Positions 1 through 10,830 of a stretch of 64,000 nt of DNA are shown here, piece by piece. Made by a program: the position numbers and the translations under genes. This DNA is from Aquatica leii (lineage: Eukaryota > Arthropoda > Insecta > Coleoptera > Lampyridae). The notes below the pieces were generated by a model, which was not told the origin of the DNA, did not search any database, and was given only the letters and a program-made list of their open reading frames with translations. Where the stretch lies: positions 5,730,001 through 5,794,000 of the forward strand of contig CM069435.1 of NCBI GenBank assembly GCA_035610365.1, written 5' to 3'. Each line of letters opens with the position of its first letter. Position 1 is the first letter of the stretch.

Positions 1-1199
1 ATTAAAACTACAGAACTGCGTTTTGAATCCATATTTACAAATTATTCCTATATAAACTTGATTTGCTAATAGCCAATTATATGTTCGTTTTGATGGAGAA
101 TCATCGTCAATAATTTGAAATAATGCAAAAAAAATCTTTAAATATTTTTTAATTCAAGTAAAGAACAAAAGAAGTAATATCAGCGCAAACAAAACTTTGG
201 GAGAAAGTCAATATATGAATAAAAATGAAGAACAGTAATAAACAATTAGCTGACTAACCTAAAATAAATTGACAAAAATATTGACACCTATAAAGAATCA
301 CTCAAAATGGATGTTGTTTCTGTTAAAACACAAAACAAACATTTAAAAAAAGATAGCGATCAAAACGCATAATTACACCATAAAAACAATTTAAATAATT
401 TTAAATAAACCATCAGATACTTATAGTATTCAAAATACGACTTTCTTACATCGTATAAATTATTGGCTTTTCACAATTTGTCGAAGAAAATAGGAACGTG
501 TTAAATTATTGTATAAATTTCCAATCGTTAACTAAGTTCGGATTGGAACTATTTAGCATTTAAAATGGCATTTTAAAACAGCGAAACAGTAATATGTTAT
601 TTTACAGCACGTCTGGAATTGAAATTTTTTAATGATCGAATTAATTAAAACGACATTTTTAACATCGCTTAATTTTCGATAAAAATTTATAATTAGTAAT
701 TTATAAATTAAATTATAAACCCGTTCGATGACAGATAGTTTAATAGTTCGTCCTAGCTGCATTTTAATCAAACCGGATTTTTATAACTAGGTCACAAATT
801 CAAAAATTAAAATAGGTCATCATATTTTATGGGGATTGAGGCACAATGAAAGTACAAATTTACATAGTCGTTCTGTTTTACTACAATTGTAAACTCTTTT
901 CCATAGTTTAGGAACTAATGACTTCAGAATAACACGTATACAAACAAAAGATATCCACAGAAATGTTTTAGTTTTTTTTCCCGAAGTGGAGGTGTCTCTC
1001 TTGAGCACAGAAAAAACCTTTGGAACGAATTTAGCTGTAACATCCTGAGTTTGGTGATAAAATCCTTTCAAAATATACGATAAATGAAAGAAAAATTTTT
1101 TAGACCAGTTTCTCCTTCATATTTGAACTATTTGATAAAGATAAAGCTCTGGACGCTATGATCCAATTCTATGACAGTTCACATAACTTAATTTTTCTG
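1..1199. other. AT-rich gene-free stretch
   Basis: Only short, AT-rich open frames with no recognisable domain on either strand. I see no inverted repeats, RNA genes or coding similarity here. Confidence 0.5.
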
Positions 1200-1810
1200 T
1201 TATATTTAATCCGCGCTCTGACCAATTTTCGGTGAGTCCTATGAGGTTGAAATCCAGCACTTCTTTCAGCGTTTGGACGAGCGTCTCTTCAAATAAATTT
1301 TAGCTTCGAATACTATTTTTGCTAGTCGTTGATCATCCATCCTGGTTACATGCTGATGCTGGGGGTGAACGTCGAGAGCGTTCACCCCCGTTCAGCAAAC
1401 CACGTTTTCTACTTTAAATGCAACTCTTATGGCTTCAATTCTGAAGCGGTAGTGGATATTGAGTCCCGTACTAGCCTTCAAGGATTTCATCTCGGCGGCT
1501 CCCATTGTTGTTTTGGTAGCTTTGGTTTCAGCCCGGGTTTCCACTGTGTAAGTTATAATAAATCTGACGCAAGATATCTGGATACTGCTGTTGCTTTGGA
1601 GATTTGAGCCCACGCCACGCAGCTATTCATATATGTTTCTATAACTCGATAAAATAGTCATCGTTTTGATTTTTTTGAAAAAATTCTCATGTTGAGTGCT
1701 TCTGCCGTTGTCTTAAATGTATACAGCATGCGTTGTAAGTCAGCTTCTTTCTCCGCTATAATGACAACGTCATCAGCGTTCGTTATCGCCGATTATAGTC
1801 CAGAAACAAA
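1200..1810 (-). pseudogene. RTE-type non-LTR reverse transcriptase, C-terminal fragment
   Basis: On the minus strand a reading frame near 1790-1690 gives the RT catalytic block (NADDVVIIAEKEADLQ, the YADD box with Y changed to N), followed after a frameshift (1613-1390) by a block resembling the insect RTE C-terminus (ITYTVETRAETKATKT, then AAEMKSLKASTG). A last piece near 1330-1210 contains RMDDQRLAKIVFEAK-like sequence, which fits the very C-terminal end of the same family. The enzyme would copy element RNA into DNA by target-primed reverse transcription. Frameshifts, stops and absence of the N-terminal half (endonuclease and first RT blocks) make it a dead 5'-truncated copy. RTE assignment rests on recalled family patterns, not on a search. 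Confidence 0.7.
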
Positions 1811-1869
1811 AATACAGTCGAAATATGGTAATAAACTTCAGCAGAGAAACGTACAAAAACTATTTTTTT

Positions 1870-2285
1870 GACCAATAAGATCATGACTACAGTTTTTTGG
1901 GATTTCAAAGAAGTAATCCTTTGCAAAAAGCATAAACCATAATTGGTCAGTATCTTAAGAAAAACGATCGCATTCGTTGTAGACCAAAAACTGTTGTTTT
2001 AGTTTCATCATAATAATGCGCCTTTCCATGCATCTCCTTTTGCTACAAGAAAATTGTTACGAATTGCTGCCTCATCCGCCATATTCGCCAGATATGGTTC
2101 CCAGTCATTTTTCTTGTTTACAAATTGAAAAAAATAGCTCGGTGAAGAATTTTATACAAGTAAAGAGGTGATATCGGAGACGAATGCATATATTGAAGTG
2201 TTTTTGAAATATTACTATTTAGTAGTTTGAAAAAATTGAAAAATCTCTGGGCAAATTGTGTCGAGTTAAGAAGGAATTACATATA
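1870..2285 (+). pseudogene. Mariner transposase, C-terminal fragment
   Basis: The plus frame starting near 1877 reads KIMTTVFWDFKEVIL, then after two stops FHHNNAPFHASPFATRKL, matching the second catalytic block of mariner/SETMAR-type transposases (usually HxDNAxxH). The catalytic D is replaced by N. Downstream come pieces resembling the C-terminal end (LKKLKNLWANCVELRRNYI), reached through a frameshift. The mariner protein cuts and pastes DNA at TA sites with a DD34D active site. Here the N-terminal DNA-binding half, the first D and the third-D region are missing or scrambled, so it is a fossil. I could not find the terminal inverted repeats. Confidence 0.75.
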
Positions 2286-2635
2286 TTAAAAAATAAACTC
2301 TTTTAGAGCAACATAATTTAAAAAAAATATTTTTTTTTCGTGTAATCGCTCTCGTATAACTTATACAACTTATTTGACAGGTACCAACTCGATTAAAATA
2401 TTTCTTCTATCTATAAAATATAAAAATGATCAAAATTATCAAATTTTAAGATTTGCTGCAAGTACTAAAAGTCTTTAGTGTTGGATATCAGTTTCTCCTG
2501 CTGAAAATACCGTTAAAAGTGTGTCATGATTTAATTTTTTTATTCTCTTAATTTCTATAGCCCTATCTTAATTTTTTTCAAAAATTGAAATAAAAAATAT
2601 CTTTAGTTAAGAACCCAATACACAAAATGGTAAAC

Positions 2636-2761
2636 AATGTAACCTGTGATCGAGATTATTTCCAAGCCACGTCACCAGTTTGTTTACTTTTTTAAGGAAT
2701 ATTTAACTGTGTTACCTATACTACAAGGTCACGTGGTTTCAGAGTAATCTCGATCTCATTG
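2636..2761. repeat. Imperfect inverted repeat, possible MITE
   Basis: The arm at about 2647-2675 (TGATCGAGATTATTTCC then AAGCCACGTCAC) is repeated in reverse complement at about 2728-2756 (GTCACGTGGTTTC then TAATCTCGATCTCA), and CAATG near 2636 mirrors CATTG near 2757. The arms are separated by about 50 bases with no coding potential. This size and shape suit a miniature inverted-repeat transposable element (MITE) or a folded relic. No target duplication was recognised. Confidence 0.4.
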
Positions 2762-3010
2762 TATCAGGAAAACCCAAACTATAAATGGCAATATAGTAAC
2801 GAAAACAAAAACTTTATTTTACTTCAAATGGGCTTTGTTACTGCCAATTTAGATAGAATTGTCTGTTAGATACAACATTCGTGTAATTTCTTTAAAATTG
2901 TGCTGCTTGGTACCAGTTTAAACCTATCATCTTTTCATTTTTTTAGATAACCAAATATGGCCACATTTAGCAACATGACCAACCTACCTCCATTTCAGAT
3001 AGGAATTCAC

Positions 3011-3170
3011 AGGCCTGGCTTGGTTTTCAAAAACTTGGCTTGAAATCAAGTCAAGCTATATAAAAATTAAGCCAAGTTTTTAAATTATCAAACCAAGTTC
3101 AATATTAGCTAAGTCAAGCCTTTACAGGTTGAGCTTTTGCCAAGTTTTCAAGCTCTTGAAAATAATATTG
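3011..3170. repeat. Short repeats rich in AAGCCAAG/CTTGGCTT, hAT-end-like
   Basis: The stretch begins CAGGCCTGGCTTGG and carries several direct and inverted copies of CAAGCC/GGCTTG. A CAG start with clustered subterminal motifs is typical of hAT ends. It lies about 1.1 kb upstream of a hAT coding relic on the same strand and could be its left end. No matching right end was found near 10.8-12 kb, so this is tentative. Confidence 0.3.
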
Positions 3171-4190
3171 TATTTATGTAAAATTTATACGCAAAATAAA
3201 GTTAATTTGCACAAAAAACTTTAGCAAACAGCGTCAACTGAAAAAATCAAAACAGAAATTAAGCAAATTGTCAAACTGAGTTCTAGGAAAGCTAAATTTA
3301 TACTTCTTACATTGCAAAGTTCTTTGTTTATTTAGCTGAACTCTTATTTTGGTTACAACCGCAGATAAGCATAATCGAGTACACAAAGTACATTTTGTTA
3401 AGTTGTTGATGGCGGATTTTGGCTCGGTAATTCTCTAATTTCAGACCAGCTGCTCTATTCAATTATATACAACATTTTTGTTTTCTTCTGGTATCTAACT
3501 GCTAAGCTTTAGAGTTATTTGAGGTTTCGTCACTCTTTAGTTTGCGCTGAGGTTGTATAAATTTGTTTTTGTTCGTCACCGCTACAAATCCGTTTTAGAT
3601 TAAAACTTTTCGTATAAAATACGTCTCTTTTCTCAACATCGCTTATTCAACAGGTTGATAAAAATATAATTTTACTTTATCTTTTTCTCTATTAAAAAAA
3701 GCTCTAGGAATTCGAAACAAGAAGTAAAATTGGTAAAGCATATACAAAATATGTGATATTACAAAGTTTGCATATTATTTTACTGTCACAGTTTTATTGC
3801 TATACAAGTCGCAAGCTGAAATTATTAGAGTTTGCTTGACTTTTAATTATTGCTTGGTGTAAAGCTGCAACAATACAAAATGAAACTTCTGGTTTTAGAA
3901 CATGTTGGATTTGTCCTTTTAATCCCGAACAGATTTGTTACTGAGGAAATTGCAGCAGACCAAAATCTAGAAAAAAATAATAATCACAACTAGCTAAAAA
4001 AATAAGGACAAAAATTCTTTCGAACAAATTTGACCAAGCCAGGATCAAGTAGTTCCCGGAAACAACATACGGAATACTAACGTCACCAAAAAGAATTTCT
4101 GTAAAGAAGAAAGGGAAATTAGGAAATTAAAACAAAAAGAAGCAAAGCCCAGAAAATTGAATAACAGCAGAAGTAAACAGCCGGAAGCTG
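3171..4190. other. Non-coding stretch upstream of hAT relic
   Basis: AT-rich sequence with no supported gene. It may be the 5' flank or degraded N-terminus of the hAT copy that becomes recognisable after about 4200. Confidence 0.35.
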
Positions 4191-4199
4191 GGTTCATTG

Positions 4200-4847
4200 G
4201 TGAAACATAAATTCACCAACTGGGTTAAAAGCCCAGGAAGTTTTTAAGCGCCACGTTGAAACCGACTATCATAATACTTGCATTACTGATTTCAAAAATC
4301 TAAAAAATAGGCCTATAGGTTATCAATCAGCTTGATAGTGCACGCAGTAAAGCGATCCTTAGAAATAGATACAACTTTAAAGCTGTGATTGAAACCGTCC
4401 GTATTATGTGGACGACAAGAGCTTGCCTTGAAAAGCCACAGGGATCTGGAAGTATTGGAACAAGTTTGGTATGTAGTAAGCAAAATGAAGGAAATTTTAA
4501 AGCTTTTTTGAGATACAGCAACCAAGAAGATCAAGGCTTAAAATACATGTTAGGTGGAACTGGAAGAATCAAACACCTCTCGCCTCTGTTACACAATGGA
4601 ATAATTTCATCTTGCAATAATGTTATAAACAATAAAGTAGTCGAGGAAGTTAATAATGCAACTTATTTCTCAATACTGGCTGATAAAACCACTGACATTT
4701 CAAACATCAAACAAATTACTATGGAAAATGGAAACCATACTGTAAAAGAGCAATTTCTACAGTTTGTGTCAACAACTGAGCTCACAAGCAAAGCATTGGC
4801 AATCAAAATACTAGACAGTTTGGAAAGTTATGGATTGAACGGTTCTA
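4200..4847 (+). pseudogene. hAT transposase (DUF4371 / P52rIPK-ZMYM type), N-terminal part
   Basis: The frame from about 4385 reads NEGNFKAFLRYSNQED, then a region with EEVNNATYFSILADKTTDIS, the RNase H-fold first catalytic block of DUF4371-containing hAT transposases (usually FSILADETTDIS, with the catalytic D), and then LAIKILDSLESYGLN, where the family normally continues into a GxGYDGAxxM motif. Upstream, near 4210-4300, KAQEVFKRHVETDYH-like words suggest the earlier part of the protein. The frame is cut at about 4845 by a MULE element and resumes after 10048. Only a cut-and-paste enzyme relic is left: its start is not identifiable and the coding is broken. Confidence 0.75.
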
Positions 4848-5027
4848 CGAAAAAAGGTCGCGGGCATTTGGTCCCGCGAAAAAATGTCGCGCACATTTGG
4901 TCGTTGCTCAAAAGGTCGCCGACAAAAAAAGGTCGCCGGCGACAAAAGGACGCGGGCAAATGGTCGCGCGAAAAAAAGGTGCGTAGGAAAATATAGCTTT
5001 TGGTTTATACTTAAAACGACGAGCTGG
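4848..5027 (+). repeat. Left terminal inverted repeat of MULE
   Basis: It contains alternating units such as CGAAAAAATGTCGCG, CATTTGGTCG and AAGGTCGCCG, and ends in AAACGACGAGCTGG. The reverse complement of 9904-10048 matches it closely from about 4875 inward. The outermost 27 bases are an additional diverged copy of the same unit. Confidence 0.85.
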
Positions 5028-5082
5028 GTGCAACTGGGCAGTTACCTTCCATGGCATCCCTAAAGCGAACTATTTAACACAC

Positions 5083-5920
5083 ACGTCAAAAAAAGGAAGG
5101 TATTCCGGCAAACCCTATTAATTTAACTAAACTTGTTATTCTGGAAGAATACACCAGGAACAGCAATGACGAATCTTTTCTTTTATTCGATAGTGGTCCA
5201 AACGAACAAAGAATTTTGATATTTTCCACCGAAAGAAATTTAAATTTTATGGAGAACTGTGATCACTGGTATGCTGATGGAACGTTTACGTGTACTCCTC
5301 CATTATTTGGTCAGCTGTATACAATTCATGGCGTATAGTATAGCAACGTTGTACCAACAGTTTATGCTATTCTTCCCAATAAGACTAAGGAAACATACAC
5401 ACGACTCTTTCAAGAATTAAAAATTTTAAGACTAGGTTTACGACCTGCAACTATAATGGTAATTTGGAAAGAACCGCAATTAATGCTGTAGAAGAAGAGT
5501 TCCCAGAAGTCAGAATTCGTGGCTGTTTCTTCCATTTTACTCAATGTTTGTGGTGAAATATGCAACGTACAGGATTGCAACGACGTTATACAGAAGACGC
5601 AAATTTTTGTTCTACAACTACAACTAGCTGCTCTTGCCTACGTACCCAAAGAAAATGTTGTTGCAACGTTCGAAGAGATATTGGACAGCGAATTTTACAC
5701 GCAAAATGAAATTTTGCTATCATCATTTATAAATTATTTTGACGATATATGGATAGGCCGTTTGGACCGACGACATCAAAGGAGGCAACCTATGTTTTCA
5801 AGAAATCTTTGGAATTGCTTTGAATTTATACAGGAGGATATACCACGAACAAATAATTCTGTAGAAGGATGGCACAACAGTTTTACGTCTATATTAAAAT
5901 TCCAACTACAGATATAAAAG
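5083..5920 (+). pseudogene. MULE transposase (FLYWCH-associated type)
   Basis: MULE transposases use a DDE RNase H-like core to move the element. The sequence shows NENLNFMENC-like text followed by DHWYADGTFTCTPPLFGQLY and TIHG, the hallmark block holding the first catalytic D, then VVPTVYAILPNKTKETYT. After shifts come RGCFFHFTQCLW (the second conserved region), QLAALAYVPKENV, and the C-terminal DDIWIGRLDRRHQRRQP with NNSVEGWHNSF. There are stops after TIHG and near 5490, and at least two frameshifts. The FLYWCH zinc finger expected at the N-terminus is not visible. It lies directly inside the left TIR, as expected for its own element. Confidence 0.8.
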
Positions 5921-6249
5921 GCAAAAAAAATTAATTACAGTATACATTATAGTACATTACAGATGTAAAAAGCAAAAAAAAAACAAAAAAAAATTAATAA
6001 GAAAAAAGAAAAATTAAAAAACGACAAAGGTTATGTGAAAGCCGACTTTATAGTATACATTATATTACCTTACATATATAAAATGCAAAAAACAACAAAC
6101 AAAATAAATAAAATGAAAACTAAAATTTTAAAAACAACTTTTAAACACCCCAGTTATTACCTGCCAGTCCTAAGCCTGGATAAAGTGTGAAGGAAAGTTG
6201 AATGTAACTTTGAACATATTTACAGTGTTGTGGGACGGTCTACATCTAT
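5921..6249. other. A-rich MULE interior with imperfect direct repeats
   Basis: No gene. Two diverged copies of a unit containing TATACATTATA..TTAC and a following A-rich run occur at about 5940-5985 and 6050-6095. The segment ends with the left copy of the target duplication of the non-LTR insertion, GTCTACATCTAT at 6238-6249. Confidence 0.5.
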
Positions 6250-8330
6250 CTCGATAGAATCGTTGCTACGCGGATAGAGAAAAGACGGAGGATTCCATCC
6301 CAATCAATACGGGTTTGCGGCGGGAAAAACAACCACGGACGCCATAAGACGAGTGGTAAAGCACGTTAAGGAAAGTAAAGCCAGAAATCATTACTGCACC
6401 GCGACCTCTATGGATATCGAAGGGGCATTCGATAACGCGCGATTCCCAACGATAATAGAGGAAATGAAGCGAAGAAACATTCCGATCGATATAACTGACA
6501 TAACGAAAGATTACTTCCAAAGGAGGAAAGCCCAAGTAATACTGGCTAACGAGACGAGAAGCAGAAGAGTGAAAAGAGGATGCCCCCAAGGCAGTTGCAC
6601 TGGACCAGTCTACTGGAAACTGGTGTACGACACAATTTTCAGCATTAGACTTCCGGAAAACTGTACCCTCTTCGGGTATGCCGACGACACCATGCTTCTC
6701 GTAACCGCGCACAGTTTTAAAGCACTAAAAGCAACTGCGAACGAAGCACTAGCAGAAATAAACGAATGGGCAAGACGACAAAAGCTAAATTTTAACGTTG
6801 AAAAAAGCCAAGCGGTTTTTTACGGCAAACGTCCACAGCAAAAAAGGCCAACTTTCGTTCTGGGACAGGGCAGGATATATTGCAAGGACAATGTAAGGTA
6901 TTTAAGAGTTTTAATTGACAATAGATTAAACTGGAAACCGCACATCGACTACGTGGCCAACAAAAGCCGAAAACTTGTAGGCAAGATCGGCTCGGCGGCC
7001 TCGTTAACGTGGGGTTTTAAAGGTAGGTCGGCAGGAAAGATATACGAAGGAGCAATTCAACCTGCCATAACGTACGCGTGCGAAATATGGCAGGAAGGTT
7101 GCAAGGTTAAAAGTGTCAATAAACTTCTAAACGCCCAGCGAATATTAGCAGTAAGAGCCGCGCAGGCTTACAGCACGGTTTTTACGGAAGCCGCGCTAGT
7201 TTTGAGCGATTTACTGCCGATCGATTTATTGTTACAGGAAACCGCAACGCTAAAACGTATCGAGAGATCAAACCGGGATATCAGAGGGCGAAGCGAACCC
7301 GACGGTACATAGGGCGCGAGATAGAGGGGAGAATAGCAACCGTCAAGATGGGCCACCCGGCAGACCTGGGATCCTTCCGATTCCAACTTGGAGAGGAAAA
7401 CATCCCGGCCTGGCGGTACTACACAGACGGATCCGTATTCGAGCAAGGAGATGCGGGAGCAGCTTTCGTGCTGTTCCAAAACGATAACGAGCTAATCGCG
7501 AAAAAGATGAAGTTGGCGAACGGCTGCACGATCTTTCAATGTGAATTAATCGGCATACGAGGGGCACTTCAGCACTTACTGAGACAGGCGCAAGACGTAC
7601 CGGAGAGAGCAGCAATCGTATCCGACTCGAGAGCTGCGCTTGAAGCTTTGACGAGCGTCTCCAGGCAAACGGAGCTGGTCTTCGAGGTCTGGAAACTCAT
7701 AAGACAAGCCAACAACAAAACGCGATTGGAGTTCCGCTGGACCAAAGCTCATGCGGGAACAGCGGGAAACAAATGAGCCGATCAACTAGCGAAAGAGGCG
7801 GCCTTAGCCGACGACATCGACGTCGAATATAACCGAATCTCGAAAAGCACCATTAAAAACTGACTTCGCGAGCGAATGAAAGCGGCATGGAACGAAAGAT
7901 GGAGAAACGCGAGTACTGGAAGAAACGTGTACACGTTTATACCGACGCTAGAGATTAGAAGGTCCGTACCCGTGACGCTCGACAGCAACACGGTACAACT
8001 AATGAGTGGCCACGGCAATTTCAAAGCCTACTTGAACAACATCGGGAGATCAGAAGATCAGACACAGAGCTATGCGAGTGCAGCGGCAGAGACGACGCTC
8101 ATCACGTCCTCATCAGCTGTCCACTGACGCAACAGCAACGTGGCAACGCGGACGCCAGGCTAGCACGCATCGGACTAGCATGGCCAACGAACACGCAAGA
8201 AATCGGTCTAAACGCGACGCGCTAAGAGTGGTGACGGGAGTTAAAACGGTTCGCGAACGCCCTCGATAGATTAAAACCGGATTCGACGGAAGTAATACGT
8301 GATCGGAAACGACAGAAACGGGCGCAAAAC
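6250..8330 (+). pseudogene. Non-LTR ORF2 remnant: RT, RNase H, zinc knuckle
   Basis: RT blocks run from HPNQYGFAAGKTTTDAI near 6290 through SMDIEGAFDNA (first catalytic D), RGCPQGSCTGP and the catalytic FGYADDTMLLV near 6670, to the thumb region ending near 7310 at a TAG stop. After a shift, RNase H (7348-7800) has YYTDGS, FQCELIG and VSDSRAAL, and a final catalytic AD directly after an in-frame TGA (HAGTAGNK stop ADQLAKEA). A C-terminal CCHC motif (CECSGRDDAHHVLISC) appears near 8075-8125 after another shift. The enzyme reverse-transcribes element RNA at the nicked target. Endonuclease and ORF1 are absent through 5' truncation. R1 versus LOA clade is not settled by eye. Confidence 0.85.
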
Positions 8331-8334
8331 GCAC

Positions 8335-9882
8335 GATGACGACGACGACAACAACTACAACGGTGGGGAACGGAAGGGGCGGACTAGACGGGACGAAATA
8401 ATGCGGGAGGGAACGGGCGCGTCGAACTTAGATAAGATTTAGTCAGCAATTAGTTAGTAGAAATAATTTTAAGAATTTAACAAAGAGACGGGTCGGCGCG
8501 CACGGGGTAACACGGGAGGCGAGGGGGTTATTAAACCCCCCACAAAAGGGAGAGGAGTGCGGCCGACGCCGTGACACGCGACCGCAAGCGAATGGAACGG
8601 GGCACGAGCACTGCCCGGACGGGACGCATGAAGCGAGGCTGGTCTCTTTAAGAAAGCAAGTAGGTTAACGGGGCCGAACCGCAACGCTTCCGACGCGATC
8701 GGGATAGACACTAGATCTTTTCTTACCCGAGAAAAGATCGAACCGAAACGCCGCGAAAGCGACCGGTGTAGGGACGGGGAGCTAGAATTAGGATTCGACG
8801 GAGAACGAGCTGCGAAAACCGTACATCGTCGCCCTCTCGAGGGTGAGGGGCTGCCCTATCTGCGCCTGAGGGATGCGGCCCGGAGGGGGGGGGGCACGCC
8901 GCCTAGACGGTACGCGGTCGTAGCTGCTTGTTTCGATGGAGAGTCAACTAAAATTAATTTAGGTTAGGCAGACCGTCGAGTGTTGATAGGGTCCAACGGC
9001 ACGAAAGGACAAGAGTGACGCAAACGGACGCTAAGTGCGGCCCGCGTCACGCGGACCCCAAAGTGCGGAAGTGAGGCCACGGGGCCTACGCAGTGTTGAG
9101 TGCGTTGGGACAACTTTGTTGCGGTCTTAGGTTAAGCAAAATGGACTTGTATTTTATTCTATTTTACTTTAAGTTTCTACTTTGTTCATTTATTTAATCA
9201 TCATCATTTGTTAAATTTCGTTTCACTTGTATTTTAATTTCATTGTAACCTTATGTTCATTTATTTATCAAGTTTAACGTTTTATTCCATTCGAATTGTT
9301 GTATTTGTTTTTTACTAGATGTTTACTTTTACTTATTAATGTTACTTGTACCTTATGTTTTACTGTTTGTTCATCTACTCTATCAACTTTATTTGTTTTA
9401 TTTCACTTCATTTGTTGTATTTTTTCTTACTTTGTTGTTACTTAATTTTAATTTAATTTGTTTATTCACCTTTGTTTATTAAATTAATCTTACTTTATTT
9501 TGCTTTGCTTTTACTTTGTTTTATATTGATTTTAATTTGATTTACGTTTTCTTTTGTTTTGACTTAGCCGATAAGTTAGCATAAGTTAGGTTAACATGTA
9601 AGTGGACGAGCTGGAAGGAAATTCAGCGAAGCTAGGTGCACCGAAAGGAGCATCTAATTTCGACCTGCAAATCCGGAAAGTTACAACCAGAGGGACTGGA
9701 GCAGGTTAGGATTAGTTTTCAATTATATGTAATTTTAAGAAAAATTAGGATTAAGTAGCATTGTAATGTAGGATCATTTGTTGTTGAAATACCGATTCAG
9801 GAGGAGATGTAATCCCGAAAGGCGGTGCATCTGCCTGCTGCAATCAAGACGATTGTAGTGTATTGATTAAATAAATTGTATT
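8335..9882 (+). other. 3' untranslated region of the non-LTR element
   Basis: GC-rich to about 9120 (including a G-run near 8885), then a T-rich, low-complexity stretch built of TTTATTT/TTTACTT words (about 9140-9560), then unique sequence up to the target duplication. There is no supported ORF. It ends in an AT-rich tail (ATTAAATAAATTGTATT) rather than a long poly(A). Confidence 0.6.
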
Positions 9883-9903
9883 GTCTACATCTATGCTATA
9901 TTA

Positions 9904-10048
9904 CCAGCTCGTCGTTTGAAGTATAAACCAAAAGCTATATTTTCCTATGCGACCTTTTTTCACGCGACCATTTGCCCGCGTCGCCGGCGACCTTTTTTCG
10001 TCGGCGACCTTTTGACGCGCGACCAAATGTACGCGACATTTTTTCGCG
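9904..10048 (-). repeat. Right terminal inverted repeat of MULE
   Basis: Begins CCAGCTCGTCG and ends ACATTTTTTCGCG. It is the reverse complement of the left TIR over roughly 145 bases with scattered mismatches and one fewer tandem unit. Confidence 0.85.
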
Positions 10049-10830
10049 ATCTTAGAATTGAAAAAAGCCGTTGCGTTGGTCGAGGATATTCTATCCGAAT
10101 GCTGAGAAAGAGTTCTAAGTCAAAGCTGTTGTATTGCATATAGGTATCGACGTGAAACTTTCTATACGCCGTTCAAAACAAAAGAACAGGAGAAATGCCA
10201 CAAGTACATCTAATGAGTGCGCTGATGTGACCAGTCAAGATGATCAAGTTGAAAAACATTATAGAATAAACTTTCCTTTATTGATTTTGATATCACAGCT
10301 AGAAGGAAGATTCAAAAAACACAAAGCTATTTTTGACTTTCAATGCTTGTTGAGTTTTGAACTAAACAGCAAAACAAAAATGAGTTAAATGCTTTAGTTC
10401 AGTTTTATGCAAACGACGTTTGCTCAAACAAGGACAACATTTATGTGGAACTAAAATTGTGGAGAAAAAACAATGACAGAGCAGAAAAATACAAAGTTTT
10501 AAAGCTGATTGTTACCAGCCTTGATGCATGTGACCAAACATTGTACTCCTTCATCTACCAGCCGTTGAACATCCTGTGCACACTTCCTGTAACGACATAC
10601 ACTCCAGAAAGGCCCTTTTCAACAATGAAGACAATAAAAACTTACACCTCAGGAATTCTACCGGACAAGTGTAGCTAGTTTAATACTTCACTACTTACTA
10701 AATTTTAAATTTAAAATTATTTTGTTACAGACACGATTAAATAGATTTGCCATGAGGTCAATCTATTGAAAAATTGATATCACTGACGAAGTTATAGATG
10801 ACTTTGGAAAGAAATTTTTTTTCTTAACAT
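10049..10830 (+). pseudogene. hAT transposase, C-terminal part (continuation after MULE)
   Basis: Directly after the MULE end the hAT frame resumes as LRIEKSRCVGRGYS, the degraded equivalent of the GxGYDG block, followed by KEF-stop-VKAVVLH. The segment between that block and the helical region is largely deleted: the next recognisable words, VEKHYRINFPLLILISQLEGRF (10240-10330), belong to the inserted helical domain. The 10445-10678 frame holds the C-terminal hAT dimerisation motif, LNILCTLPVTTYTPERPFST, and further similarity (DITDEVIDDFGKKF) reaches about 10815. Together with 4200-4847 this is one hAT copy split by the MULE. Confidence 0.75.

Larger units (their letters stand above)
6250..9882 (+). 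mobile_element. 5'-truncated R1/LOA-like non-LTR retrotransposon
   Basis: The copy is flanked by a perfect 12-bp direct repeat, GTCTACATCTAT (6238-6249 and 9883-9894), the target site duplication. It starts inside the RT domain, continues through RNase H and a C-terminal zinc knuckle, and ends with a long 3' untranslated region and a short AT-rich tail. It sits inside the MULE. The coding part is markedly more GC-rich than the surrounding sequence. Confidence 0.88.
4848..10048 (+). mobile_element. MULE DNA transposon with GC-rich inverted ends, inserted in a hAT
   Basis: The element is bounded by long terminal inverted repeats (4848-5027 and 9904-10048) whose outer parts are built from repeated GGTCGC-type words, strikingly GC-rich for this AT-rich locus. 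Inside are a broken FLYWCH-type MULE transposase (about 5083-5920) and a nested non-LTR retrotransposon (6250-9882). It interrupts a hAT transposase reading frame that is recognisable on both sides, so the order of arrival was hAT, then MULE, then non-LTR. The expected 8-10 bp target duplication could not be recognised with confidence, perhaps because the left end carries one extra tandem unit. Confidence 0.8.

Noticed and set aside
4385-4996. Apparent continuous 203-aa protein
   Set aside because: Its last 50 residues are read through the MULE inverted repeat; only the part to about 4845 is hAT coding.
8469-8711. GC-rich ORFs in 8.1-8.7 kb
   Set aside because: No domain; they lie in the GC-rich 3' region of the non-LTR element and are open because of base composition.
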